From Acidobacteria bacterium UBA823 (GTDB lineage Bacteria; Acidobacteriota; Vicinamibacteria; Vicinamibacterales; UBA823), in contig DBHR01000080.1 in NCBI GenBank assembly GCA_002296225.1, positions 11,044 to 75,043 on the forward strand: a stretch of DNA of 64,000 nt, in the 5' to 3' direction. This document shows positions 17,765 to 26,910 of the stretch, in pieces. Both the position numbers and the translations under genes were made by a program. The notes below the pieces were generated by a model. That model saw only the letters and a list, made by a program, of their open reading frames with translations. It was not told the origin of the DNA and searched no databases. How positions within the stretch are numbered: the first letter of the stretch is position 1; every line of letters begins with the position of its first letter.

Positions 17765-20700
17765 ATGAAAATCATTCAGCACGCAGTTCGCTATCCCGTC
17801 ACAACGGCAGTCGGCGTAATTTTACTCGTACTGTTCGGCATGATCGCGCTCTTCGGCTTGCCGGTGCAGCTCACGCCAGACATCACAAAGCCAGAAGTTT
17901 CGGTGATGACGGTCTGGCCGGGTGCGAGTCCAGAGGAAGTGGAACGGGAGATCATTGACGAGCAGGAAGAGCAACTGAAGACGCTCGAAGGGCTGGAGAA
18001 AATGTTCAGCTCAAGTGCCGACAGTGTAGGCACGCTGACGCTGCGGTTCCACGTTGGTGTCGACATTGACGCAGCGCTGCTGCGGGTCTCGAATCGTCTT
18101 GAACAGGTACCGAGCTATCCGGACGACGTCGACAAGCCCATCATTTCGTCGGAGGGATTTCGGCCGGTCGCCGTAGCCTATTTCTCTCTCGAGCCATTAC
18201 CCGAGAACGGCTTTGAGGGTGACATCTCAACGCTCTGGGACCTAGCCGACGACTTCATCAAGCCGGAGTTCGAGCGGATTCCAGGCGTGGCATCGTCACA
18301 GATCTTCGGCGGACGCGAGCGCGAGTTGCAGGTGATCGTTGACCCGGCCAAACTCGCCGCGCGACAGATCACGTTTAACGAGCTGGCTGCCGCGCTCGAC
18401 CGTGAGAACCGGAACTACAGTGGGGGCGATTTCTATGAGGGCAAACGCCGCTACATTGTCCGTACGGTCGGTGAGTACCAGTCAGCCGAGGACGTCAATA
18501 ACATCGTCGTGGCGATGCGGGACAGTGTGCCGGTCTACCTCCGAGATGTCGGCAAGGCGGTGCTCGGCCATCGCAAGGCATCTGACCGCGTGTTCGGGAC
18601 GACCGGTCAGGTTTTAATTCTCCCCGTCATTAAACAGGCGGGCGCTAACGTTCTGGAGATCATGGATGAGCTGCAGCTCGCCGTCGAGCGACTGAACACA
18701 GAGCGGCTCACCCCGCTCGGCCTTCAACTCACTCAGAACTACGATGAGACCGTCTACCTACGTAGCGCGATCAGCGTGGTGCAGAGCAGCCTGTTCATCG
18801 GTGCGTTGTTGGCGATTATCGTGCTCTTGCTCTTCCTTCGGAGCGCGACGAGCACCCTTGTCATCGCGGTAGCGATTCCGACCAGCCTAATCGGGACGTT
18901 CCTCATGATGTCGTGGTTGGGACGGACGTTGAACGTCATTAGCCTTGCCGGCTTGGCCTTCGCTGTCGGCATGGCGGTCGATAACTCTATCGTCGTGCTT
19001 GAGAATATCTACCGCCACCGGCAGATGGGAAAGCCTCGGAGTGTTGCGGCGGTCGACGGTGCCAAAGAGGTCTGGGGCGCGGTCCTCGCGAGCACCTTGA
19101 CGACGGTTGCCGTTTTTGTGCCAATCGCGTTCATCGAAGAGGAAGCAGGTCAACTGTTCGGCGACATCGCCATCGCCATCAGTTGCACCGTTGGGCTCAG
19201 TTTGATCGTTGCCATCACCTTGATTCCGAGTTTATCCGCAAGGATTCTCCGCGTTGTGCAGCCCAACGATACGCGGAGAGGTGTCCGGAACCTGTGGAGG
19301 GCTACCCACGTGGCGAGCGCCTTCAGTAACACCGTATCAGCCGGGGTGGGCTGGGTCATCGGCTCGACCGTGCGGCGTGTGGTGATCGTCGTTGTCCTGT
19401 TTGGGTCTTCAATCGGTTTGAGCGCGTGGCTTATGCCGCCCACGGAGTATCTTCCAGTTGGCAATCAGAACTTCCTGTTTGGGATTTTGTTGCCACCACC
19501 GGGCTACAACGTCGACGAGATGACCGACATCTTCTACTTGTATGAGGAGGAATTGCGTCCGCTGTGGGAGAGCGAGTCCGGTTCACCGGAAGCGTTACAG
19601 CAGCCTGGTGGTGGCATTGAGGAGTTTTTCTTCGCTGCGGTGCCGGCGATGGGGTTCATGGGTGTGTCGGCGAGGGACCCGATGCGTGTCCGTGAGCTTG
19701 TGCCGCCGTTCTTCGCGCTGAATGCCAAGGTGCCAGGTGCGATCATTGTGGCGCAGCAATTCAGCATCTTTATGTCGGGCCAGGGTGAAGGGCGGAACAT
19801 TGACGTCGAATTGACCGGTCCGGACCTGGAGCGGTTGATCGGTCTCGGCGCGCGGGTCTTCGGACAGGTGATGGAGAAGCTACCTGGTGCGCAGGCGCAG
19901 CCAATCCCCGGCCTGGACCTGGGGAACCCCGAGGTTCGGGTGGTAACTGATCGCCGCCGGGCTGCCGAGGCGGGACTGTCGAACCGCGAACTCGGTTTTG
20001 TTGTGAGCACGCTCGTGGACGGCACGAAGGTGAGTGACTACCGGGTCGAAGGGAAAGAGATCGATCTCCGCCTAATGGCTGAGCAGAGTTCCACGCATCG
20101 AACTCACCTGCTGGAGCAAATGCCGATCGCGACCCCCGAAGGACGGGTTGTGACTCTCGGTTCGGTCGCTAACGTGTCACAGACCAGCGGCCCGGTGTCC
20201 ATCGATCATCGGAATCGCGAGCGAGCAATCACTATTCAGATTACGCCCGAAGAGGAGATGCCGCTCGAAGTGGCGATGGAGATCATCCAGAATGACATTA
20301 TTGGGCCGCTCCGGGAATCTGGGCAGATGAACCATTTGGAGCGTGCAACCCTGAGCGGAAGTGCCGACAAGCTTACGCAGACGTTCAATGTGATGCAGTT
20401 CAACTTTGTGCTGGCGATCGTGATCACGTATCTCTTGATGGCAGCGTTGTTCGAGAGCTTTCTGTATCCGTTCGTCATTATGTTCAGTGTGCCACTTGCG
20501 GCGCTCGGGGGATTTCTTGGCTTGGCGGTATTCAACGCGTTCGTGACCTATCAGGCCCTGGACGTGTTGACCATGCTCGGGTTCATCGTGCTCGTGGGCA
20601 TTACGGTGAATAATGCGATCCTCCTCGTCCATCAATCGCTGAATCACATGCGGGAGGAAGGGATGAAGGCCCAGGAGGCGATCCGCGAGTCGGTGCGTAA

Positions 20701-20923
20701 CCGTATTCGTCCGATTTTCATGACGGTAACCACGACGGTGTTTGCCATGATGCCACTGGTGCTGTTTCCGGGCGCGGGGTCAGAGCTCTATCGCGGGTTG
20801 GGGAGCGTGGTCGTTGGTGGGCTGATTGTCTCGACCGTTTTCACCTTGTTCCTTGTGCCAGCGCTTTTGAGCTTGGCACTCGATTTTCGTGCGGCGATCG
20901 GACGCTGGCTGCGTCCGGTGTGA
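17765..20923 (+). CDS. RND family efflux permease
   Basis: This is a complete RND pump subunit of 1052 residues. It has the first transmembrane helix (about 12-32), a large periplasmic loop, helices 2-6 around residues 335-500, a second loop and helices 8-12 near 870-1030. TM4 carries G-M-A-V-D-N-S-I-V-V-L-E-N, with the proton-relay Asp, and the C-terminal half has G-I-T-V-N-N-A-I-L-L-V-H. It belongs to the HAE1-type drug/hydrophobic-compound exporters that need a periplasmic adaptor and an outer-membrane channel. Neither is adjacent here, so partners must be encoded elsewhere. An MBL hydrolase gene follows 35 bp after the stop. Confidence 0.93.
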   Translation: MKIIQHAVRYPVTTAVGVILLVLFGMIALFGLPVQLTPDITKPEVSVMTVWPGASPEEVEREIIDEQEEQLKTLEGLEKMFSSSADSVGTLTLRFHVGVDIDAALLRVSNRLEQVPSYPDDVDKPIISSEGFRPVAVAYFSLEPLPENGFEGDISTLWDLADDFIKPEFERIPGVASSQIFGGRERELQVIVDPAKLAARQITFNELAAALDRENRNYSGGDFYEGKRRYIVRTVGEYQSAEDVNNIVVAMRDSVPVYLRDVGKAVLGHRKASDRVFGTTGQVLILPVIKQAGANVLEIMDELQLAVERLNTERLTPLGLQLTQNYDETVYLRSAISVVQSSLFIGALLAIIVLLLFLRSATSTLVIAVAIPTSLIGTFLMMSWLGRTLNVISLAGLAFAVGMAVDNSIVVLENIYRHRQMGKPRSVAAVDGAKEVWGAVLASTLTTVAVFVPIAFIEEEAGQLFGDIAIAISCTVGLSLIVAITLIPSLSARILRVVQPNDTRRGVRNLWRATHVASAFSNTVSAGVGWVIGSTVRRVVIVVVLFGSSIGLSAWLMPPTEYLPVGNQNFLFGILLPPPGYNVDEMTDIFYLYEEELRPLWESESGSPEALQQPGGGIEEFFFAAVPAMGFMGVSARDPMRVRELVPPFFALNAKVPGAIIVAQQFSIFMSGQGEGRNIDVELTGPDLERLIGLGARVFGQVMEKLPGAQAQPIPGLDLGNPEVRVVTDRRRAAEAGLSNRELGFVVSTLVDGTKVSDYRVEGKEIDLRLMAEQSSTHRTHLLEQMPIATPEGRVVTLGSVANVSQTSGPVSIDHRNRERAITIQITPEEEMPLEVAMEIIQNDIIGPLRESGQMNHLERATLSGSADKLTQTFNVMQFNFVLAIVITYLLMAALFESFLYPFVIMFSVPLAALGGFLGLAVFNAFVTYQALDVLTMLGFIVLVGITVNNAILLVHQSLNHMREEGMKAQEAIRESVRNRIRPIFMTVTTTVFAMMPLVLFPGAGSELYRGLGSVVVGGLIVSTVFTLFLVPALLSLALDFRAAIGRWLRPV

Positions 20924-20958
20924 CATACGCCGGGACACTGAGCCGGTAAGGGGGACCG

Positions 20959-21699
20959 ATGGCCGTCGTCCTAACCGTTCTAGGCTGCGGCGACGCTTTC
21001 GGGAGCGGCGGTCGTTTTCAGACCTGCTTCGCGATTGAAGCTGGAGATACCCGAGTCTTGCTCGATTGCGGCGCGTCGTCACTAGTTGCGATGCGGCAGG
21101 CAGGTCTTGAGCCCCGCGCGGTCGACGCCATCATTCTGACCCATCTTCACGGAGACCATTTCGGCGGCCTGCCGTTCTTTATTCTTGATGCGCAGTTCGT
21201 GTCGGAGCGCACGGCGCCGTTGACCATCGCTGGACCGCCAGGAACCGAGTCGCGTGTCCTGCAGGCAATGGAGACCTTCTTTCCAGGGTCGTCTCGCTCG
21301 CCGCGGACGTTCGAGACTCGCTATGTCGAGATGCCAGCGATGCGACCGACGATGGTCGGGGTGGTCCAAGTGACGCCCGCCGAGGTGCGACATGGGAACG
21401 GGATGCCGGCCTACGCCCTGCGGCTTGAGCTCGAAGGCCGAACGATCAGCTATTCGGGCGACACCGAATGGACCGACACGCTACTTCCGATCGCGCGCGA
21501 CGCCGACCTCTTCATCTGCGAGGCGTCGGTCTTCGATAAGCGCGTCAAGGGGCACATCGCCTACACGACGCTTCTCGCGCGCCGCGAGGCGCTTGGGTGC
21601 CGGCGACTGCTCTTGACCCACATGGGACCCGACGTGCTTGCACGGCTCGAGGAGCTCGAGATCGATGCGGCAACCGACGGCCAAGTCATCACGCTATAG
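20959..21699 (+). CDS. MBL-fold metallo-hydrolase (RNase Z-like fold)
   Basis: The 246-residue protein contains the metallo-beta-lactamase motif H-L-H-G-D-H-F-G-G near residue 57, Asp in SGDTEW, and the terminal His in LLLTHMGPDVL. It therefore probably binds two zinc ions. The opening LGCGDAFGSGGRFQTCF and the SGDTEWTDTL part place it in the RNase Z/phosphonate-hydrolase-like subfamily; which phosphodiester or ester it cuts is unknown. There is no signal peptide. It starts at ATG 20959 after a GGGG-rich site and lies 9 bp before glnS, so the two are probably one transcript. Confidence 0.85.
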   Translation: MAVVLTVLGCGDAFGSGGRFQTCFAIEAGDTRVLLDCGASSLVAMRQAGLEPRAVDAIILTHLHGDHFGGLPFFILDAQFVSERTAPLTIAGPPGTESRVLQAMETFFPGSSRSPRTFETRYVEMPAMRPTMVGVVQVTPAEVRHGNGMPAYALRLELEGRTISYSGDTEWTDTLLPIARDADLFICEASVFDKRVKGHIAYTTLLARREALGCRRLLLTHMGPDVLARLEELEIDAATDGQVITL

Positions 21700-21708
21700 A
21701 ATGATGCC

Positions 21709-23445
21709 ATGACCCCACCGGCCAAGGGGCCCGCCGGCACGTCGGACCTCCCCGAAGAGGATACGGGCTCCGCATCGCCGCTCGATTTCATTCGCGCGAT
21801 TGTTGCCGCCGATCTCGCTGCAAAGAAATACAAGGGCCGCGTCGCGACGCGCTTTCCACCGGAGCCCAACGGCTACTTGCATATTGGCCACGCCAAATCG
21901 ATCTGTCTGAACTTCGGGGTGGCGGCGGAACATGGTGGCACTTGCAACATGAGGTTCGACGACACGAATCCTGCCGCGGAGGACATCGAATACGTTGATG
22001 CCATTCAGGCCGATATCCGGTGGCTCGGCTTCGATTGGGGTGATCGGCTTCGCTACGCCTCGGACTATTTTGAGCGGTTGTATGGCTATGCCATGCGCCT
22101 CATCGAGCGGGGGACGGCGTATGTCGATGACCTGACTGCCGAGCAGATTCGCGCATACCGTGGCACGCTGACCACGCCTGGCCGGGAGAGCCCGCATCGC
22201 GATCGGTCAGTTGAGGAGAACCTGGACCTGTTCACGCGGATGCGCGCCGGTGAGTTTCCTGACGAGTCGAAGGTGCTGCGTGCCAAGATTGATATGGCGT
22301 CCGGAAATATAAACATGCGCGATCCGGTCTTGTATCGGATCCGGCGCGCCACCCATCATCGGACTGGTGACCGATGGTGCATCTATCCGATGTACGATTT
22401 CACTCACGCACTGTCGGATTCTATTGAAGACATCACACATTCGCTGTGCACACTGGAGTTTGAGGATCACCGACCACTCTACGACTGGGTACTCGATGAG
22501 TTGGCGGTAGCGTGTCATCCGCAGCAGATTGAATTTGCCCGGTTGAATCTTTCCTACACAGTCCTCAGTAAGCGGAAGCTGTTGACGCTGGTCAAGGAGG
22601 GATACGTTTCTGGATGGGACGACCCGCGCATGCCGACCTTGGTTGGGATGCGTCGGCGTGGGTACCCGCCGGAAGCCATCCGCACATTCTGTGACCGGAT
22701 TGGGATGGCCAAACGCGAGAACGTTGTCGACGTTGCCGTACTCGAGCATGCTGTTCGCGAAGAACTCAACCGAACATCACCGCGCGTAATGGCGGTCTTA
22801 CGACCGCTCAAGGTTGTCATCCAGAACTACCCGGAGGGGCAGGTCGAAGAGGTCGATGCTATTAATAACCCCGAAGATCCCGCCGCTGGCACGCGCAAGG
22901 TGCCGTTTTCACGAGTGTTGTATCTGGAGCGCGATGATTTTTGCGAAGACCCGCCAAAAAAGTTCTTTCGTTTAGCACCTGGTCGGGAAGTACGGCTCCG
23001 GTGCGCGTATTTCATTACCTGTGTTGATGTTGTGAAGAATGATCAGGGTGAGATCGTTGAGTTAAAGTGCACCTATGACCCGGCCACCCGCGGCGGGTCC
23101 GCTCCAGACGGCCGAAAGGTGAAGGCGACCCTGCACTGGGTCTCGGCCTCGCACGCACTTGTGGCCCGCGTACGGCTCTACGACCGATTATTTCTTGACG
23201 AACATCCTGGGGAACGCCGAGATTCTCTCGAGGCGCTCAACCCGGACTCTCTGGAGGTAATTGACACGTGCCGCGTTGAGCCGAGCGTAGCGTCGGTGGC
23301 TACGGGCGACCGCTACCAGTTTGAGCGCCTCGGTTACTTCTGCGTCGACCCGGATTCGACGGACGATTCACTCGTCTTTAATCGCACTGTGTCGCTGCGC
23401 GACGTATGGGCGAGAATCGCACGAACGATGAAGGCAAGGGGATGA
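21709..23445 (+). CDS. glnS: Glutaminyl-tRNA synthetase
   Basis: This class I synthetase has 578 residues. It attaches Gln to tRNA-Gln. HIGH is seen as P-N-G-Y-L-H-I-G-H-A-K-S near residue 55, and the KMSKS loop as V-L-S-K-R-K-L near residue 285. The catalytic domain and C-terminal beta-barrel anticodon domains (about 350-575) are complete. GlnRS rather than the Glu-tRNA amidotransferase route is used for at least part of Gln-tRNA synthesis. The length is that of the standalone bacterial enzyme with no YqeY tail. The ATG at 21709 follows directly the MBL gene stop. Confidence 0.97.
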   Translation: MTPPAKGPAGTSDLPEEDTGSASPLDFIRAIVAADLAAKKYKGRVATRFPPEPNGYLHIGHAKSICLNFGVAAEHGGTCNMRFDDTNPAAEDIEYVDAIQADIRWLGFDWGDRLRYASDYFERLYGYAMRLIERGTAYVDDLTAEQIRAYRGTLTTPGRESPHRDRSVEENLDLFTRMRAGEFPDESKVLRAKIDMASGNINMRDPVLYRIRRATHHRTGDRWCIYPMYDFTHALSDSIEDITHSLCTLEFEDHRPLYDWVLDELAVACHPQQIEFARLNLSYTVLSKRKLLTLVKEGYVSGWDDPRMPTLVGMRRRGYPPEAIRTFCDRIGMAKRENVVDVAVLEHAVREELNRTSPRVMAVLRPLKVVIQNYPEGQVEEVDAINNPEDPAAGTRKVPFSRVLYLERDDFCEDPPKKFFRLAPGREVRLRCAYFITCVDVVKNDQGEIVELKCTYDPATRGGSAPDGRKVKATLHWVSASHALVARVRLYDRLFLDEHPGERRDSLEALNPDSLEVIDTCRVEPSVASVATGDRYQFERLGYFCVDPDSTDDSLVFNRTVSLRDVWARIARTMKARG

Positions 23446-23494
23446 GGCACACTCACGCCGGCTCACCCCGGTCCAGGTTTGAGGAGGTGACTCC

Positions 23495-23935
23495 ATGACC
23501 GGCTTGCTGCTTTTTGCGCTGCTCGTAGGTCTCGTGCTGCCGTTGCAGGCGGGCATCAACTCCCAGCTTAGAACCCACATCGGTCACCCGCTGTGGGCCG
23601 CGCTCATTTCGTTCAGCGTCGGTACGGGCATGCTCGCCGTGGTCCTAGCCGTGACCCGCGCCGGGTGGCCGGTTGTCGGGTGGGTCGGCCGTGTGCCTTG
23701 GTGGCAGTGGACGGGTGGTGTACTCGGCGCCACGTTCGTCACGTCCGCTGTCGTCCTGGCGCCCCGATTGGGTGCAGCCACGCTGGTCGCCGCCGTTGTG
23801 GCTGGCCAGATGATCGGCTCGCTCCTCATCGATCACTATGGCATTGTCGGCTATCCGCAGCACTCGGTGAGTGTCGAGCGCGTCATAGGTGTGGCGCTGG
23901 TCATGGCCGGTGTGGCACTCATTCAGTACCGATGA
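23495..23935 (+). CDS. DUF606/YdcZ small membrane protein (DMT superfamily)
   Basis: This is a 146-residue hydrophobic protein with five likely transmembrane helices. The pattern LPLQAGINSQLRTHIGHPLWAALISFSVGT is typical of the DUF606 (YdcZ) family, half-size relatives of drug/metabolite transporters that often act as dimers or duplicated proteins. Substrate unknown. A GAGGAGG ribosome-binding site lies just before ATG 23495. It follows glnS by 49 bp and precedes the lut genes, with no visible functional link. Confidence 0.85.
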   Translation: MTGLLLFALLVGLVLPLQAGINSQLRTHIGHPLWAALISFSVGTGMLAVVLAVTRAGWPVVGWVGRVPWWQWTGGVLGATFVTSAVVLAPRLGAATLVAAVVAGQMIGSLLIDHYGIVGYPQHSVSVERVIGVALVMAGVALIQYR

Positions 23936-24029
23936 CAACCTCGCAAATTTCTAACCGGATTATCTGCGCTGTAAGCGCTGCTTACGCTGCCGACCTGTCG
24001 GTGTGCCAAGCCCAGTCGAGTTGAAGCGC

Positions 24030-24770
24030 ATGTCTGAGGCCAAACATACCGTGCAGCTTTTCGCCACCTGTCTGGTCGACGTAATCCGGCCGATGGCCGG
24101 CCTGGCTACGCTCCAAGTGCTTGAGCGGCTTGGCGTGACGGTCACGGTGCCGACCGGTCAGACCTGTTGTGGCCAGCCGGCGTTCAATACCGGATGTCTG
24201 GATGATGCACGTGCGATGGCGCGCTATACCATCGATCTGTTGGAACGATCGCCGGTTCCGATCGTCGTACCTTCCGGGTCATGTGGCGACATGATCGTGC
24301 ACCGCTATCGCGAACTACTTGCTGACGATCCGGCCTATGCTCCGAAGGCCGAACGCGTGGCAGCGCGGACATACGAGCTCAGCCAGTATCTTGTGGAGGT
24401 GCTGAAAGTTGAGGATGTCGGTGCACAATGCCGGCGAACGATTGCCTACCATCCGTCGTGCCATCTGCTGCGTGGTCTTGGTGTTCGTGCGGCGCCAGCC
24501 CGCCTGCTCGAGGGCATTTCCGGCGCGTGCTGTGTGCCGCTGTCGGGAGCCGAAGACTGCTGCGGGTTCGGCGGCGCATTTGCGGTGAAGATGGGGGAGC
24601 TCTCAAGCGCCATCCTCAGTCGCAAGCTCGACGCGATCGTGAAATCCGGGGCCGACACCGTCGTCGCGTGCGACGCCGGCTGTTTATTGCACATTGAGGG
24701 AGGACTGCGGCGTCGTGGCTCGTCCGTGGAAGTCCGACACCTCGCCGAGGTCTTGGCAGAATCCGAATGA
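24030..24770 (+). CDS. lutA: L-lactate utilisation protein, Fe-S oxidoreductase subunit
   Basis: The 246-residue protein carries two cysteine-rich CCG domains, the first with T-C-C-G-Q-P-A-F (about residue 44) and the second with D-C-C-G-F-G-G-A-F (about residue 180), as in LutA and glycolate oxidase GlcF-type iron-sulphur proteins. LutABC oxidises L-lactate to pyruvate; LutA is thought to hold a cofactor. ATG 24030 is chosen over the upstream GTG 24003 because the protein starts near the family opening (VQLFATCLVDVIRP). The stop overlaps the lutB start by 4 bases (ATGA). Confidence 0.92.
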   Translation: MSEAKHTVQLFATCLVDVIRPMAGLATLQVLERLGVTVTVPTGQTCCGQPAFNTGCLDDARAMARYTIDLLERSPVPIVVPSGSCGDMIVHRYRELLADDPAYAPKAERVAARTYELSQYLVEVLKVEDVGAQCRRTIAYHPSCHLLRGLGVRAAPARLLEGISGACCVPLSGAEDCCGFGGAFAVKMGELSSAILSRKLDAIVKSGADTVVACDAGCLLHIEGGLRRRGSSVEVRHLAEVLAESE

Positions 24771-26176
24771 ATTCCCAACCGATGTCATTCCATCGGCGGA
24801 TTTCGCACGCGTTGGCAGACGGCGCACTCCGCGTTGCGCTCGACCGGACAACTGAGCGGTTTACGTTGAAGCGCGCCGCTGGCTTGGCGTCACTGCCAGA
24901 CTCCGACGAGGTTCGCGACCGTGCGCGGGCGATCCGTCTGCACACGCTGTCTAGACTCGACGAGTATTTGGAGCAGTTCGACGCAGCTGTCACGTTGGTG
25001 GGTGGCCGGGTGCACTGGGCCGCCGACGGACAAGAAGCGAACGCGATCGTTCTCGATCTCGCCAGGTCGCACTCGGTCGAACGCATTGTCAAATCGAAGT
25101 CGATGGTGAGCGAGGAGGTCCATCTCAACCACACGTTGCTCGCGGCTGGCCTCGACGTCGTTGAATCAGACCTCGGCGAATACATCATCCAGCTTGCGGG
25201 CGAAACGCCGTCCCACATCATCGCGCCGGCGGTGCACAAAACACGTGAGCAGATTGGACAACTGCTAGCGGACAAGCTAGGCGTGCCGGTAACAGACGAC
25301 CCTGCTGAGATGACGGCGACCGCCAGAGCCGCCCTGCGAGATGTGTTCTTGCGGGCCGAGATGGGAGTGAGTGGCGTCAACTTCGGGGTCGCATCGACCG
25401 GTTCACTGGCGATCGTCACGAACGAGGGCAACGCGTCGCTCGCTGTTACCGCGCCTCGCATCCATGTGGCGATGATGGGGATCGAACGCCTCGTCCCAAC
25501 GCTTGACGACCTCACGGTGATGCTGCAGATTCTCGCACGGTCGGCGACCGGACAAAAGCTGACGGTCTACACAGATCTACTCACGGGACCGCGCCGCGGA
25601 GATCTCGATGGCCCGGAAGAACTGCATGTTGTTCTAATCGACAACGGTCGAAGCCACCTTGTCGGAACTGAGGTCGGTGAAATCCTTGCGTGCATTCGAT
25701 GTGGGGCTTGCTTGAACGCGTGTCCGGTCTATCAACAGGTTGGCGGGCACGCTTACGGCAGCGTGTATTCGGGACCGATCGGTGCTGTCCTCACGCCGAG
25801 CCTCGATCGCGGAGGCCCATGGCATTCCTTGCCTGACGCTAGTTCGTTGTGCGGTGCCTGCCGTGAGGTGTGCCCGGTTCGGATCGATATTCCGCGGATG
25901 CTACTGGCGCTCCGCGCGCGGGCTGTTCACTCCGGCAAGACCGGTCGCTGGGTTCGGATTGCGTTCCGGTTGTATCGCATGGCGGCCACGCGTCCTTGGC
26001 TGTTCAGGCGTACCGTGTCGGTCGGACGTTGGCTGATGGAGTTGTTTGCCGTCGATGGCTGGCTGCACCGGCTCCCCCCGCCGCTGTCAGGCTGGACGCT
26101 ATCCAGAGAGTTTCCGGTGATCGCCGGCCGTACTTTTAGCGAGCGGATGCGGGATAGGCTTGAGGCCAGCGGATGA
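24767..26176 (+). CDS. lutB: L-lactate utilisation protein, ferredoxin-type subunit
   Basis: The 469-residue protein is the LutB (YkgF) type: an N-terminal LUD domain (about 60-300, with KSKSMVSEEVHLNHTLLAAGLDVVESDLGEYIIQL) and then a ferredoxin part with two 4Fe-4S cysteine clusters, C-I-R-C-G-A-C-L-N-A-C-P and C-G-A-C-R-E-V-C-P. Electrons from lactate should pass through it to the membrane chain. The start overlaps lutA and the stop overlaps lutC, so the three form a translationally coupled operon. Confidence 0.95.
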   Translation: MNSQPMSFHRRISHALADGALRVALDRTTERFTLKRAAGLASLPDSDEVRDRARAIRLHTLSRLDEYLEQFDAAVTLVGGRVHWAADGQEANAIVLDLARSHSVERIVKSKSMVSEEVHLNHTLLAAGLDVVESDLGEYIIQLAGETPSHIIAPAVHKTREQIGQLLADKLGVPVTDDPAEMTATARAALRDVFLRAEMGVSGVNFGVASTGSLAIVTNEGNASLAVTAPRIHVAMMGIERLVPTLDDLTVMLQILARSATGQKLTVYTDLLTGPRRGDLDGPEELHVVLIDNGRSHLVGTEVGEILACIRCGACLNACPVYQQVGGHAYGSVYSGPIGAVLTPSLDRGGPWHSLPDASSLCGACREVCPVRIDIPRMLLALRARAVHSGKTGRWVRIAFRLYRMAATRPWLFRRTVSVGRWLMELFAVDGWLHRLPPPLSGWTLSREFPVIAGRTFSERMRDRLEASG

Positions 26177-26910
26177 GAGATAGTCGGACAGCCATCCTGG
26201 AGCGGATTCGGTCGGGTCGGTCTGGAGCGCCGGTTCAGTCGGTGCCTGTACCCGTTTCGCTATCGCCTCGGCCTGCAATGGAGCCGTCAGTCGTCGTCGA
26301 CCAATTCGTGCGGGAAGCCGAGGCGGTTGGGGCCATCGTGCATCGCACCGACGGCCGCGACATCGCCGTAGAGATCGTGCTTGGGATCTTGGCCGACGCG
26401 GGCGTCAACCGGTTCGTCAGTTGGGAACCCGCCGACCTGCCGATTCCGGAGCTGGTGGAAGCTGTCATTGACCGTGGCATTCGCTTGGTCGAGGCACCCT
26501 CGCTGGCCGCATCGAAGGAACTCGTTCGCGATTGGACGGCGGTAGCGGGTGCGGAGGCGGGACTCACCGGCGCTGTTGGTGGATTGGCAGATACTGGCAC
26601 GGTCATTCTTCGTAGTGGCCCGGGCCGGGCGCGTTTGGCGTGGCTGCTACCGCCTCTGCATGTCGTCGTGCTGCACTCACCGTTCATCTATCCGACCCTC
26701 CAGGCGTTCATGGGTGCGCGCGGTGAAATGGTCGGGCGCAGCAGCCATGTCGCGTTCGTGACCGGGCCGAGCCGAACGGCGGACATTGAGCAAACTCTCA
26801 CCATCGGCGTGCACGGACCGAAAGAGGTCCGTATCGTGCTCGTCGATCACGACCGCGACACACCCGCTGTGGGCGGGGCACGAGCGCGCGCGGATGATGC
26901 CGACCGATAG
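26173..26910 (+). CDS. lutC: L-lactate utilisation protein, LUD-domain subunit
   Basis: The protein is 245 residues of LUD domain (DUF162) as in LutC/YkgG. Supporting parts are the ITxA-like segment AGLTGAVGGLADTGTVILRSGP and the ending QTLTIGVHGPKEVRIVLVDHD. The role within LutABC is not settled; it is part of the L-lactate-oxidising complex. The start codon overlaps the end of lutB by 4 bases, and its own end overlaps the beginning of the Gfo/Idh gene by 17 bases, which couples all four genes. Confidence 0.92.
   Translation: MRDSRTAILERIRSGRSGAPVQSVPVPVSLSPRPAMEPSVVVDQFVREAEAVGAIVHRTDGRDIAVEIVLGILADAGVNRFVSWEPADLPIPELVEAVIDRGIRLVEAPSLAASKELVRDWTAVAGAEAGLTGAVGGLADTGTVILRSGPGRARLAWLLPPLHVVVLHSPFIYPTLQAFMGARGEMVGRSSHVAFVTGPSRTADIEQTLTIGVHGPKEVRIVLVDHDRDTPAVGGARARADDADR

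Noticed and set aside
24616..25515. A 299-residue open frame on the minus strand opposite lutA/lutB
   Set aside because: Its composition is Ser/Arg-rich and low in pattern; the plus strand carries well-conserved lut genes.
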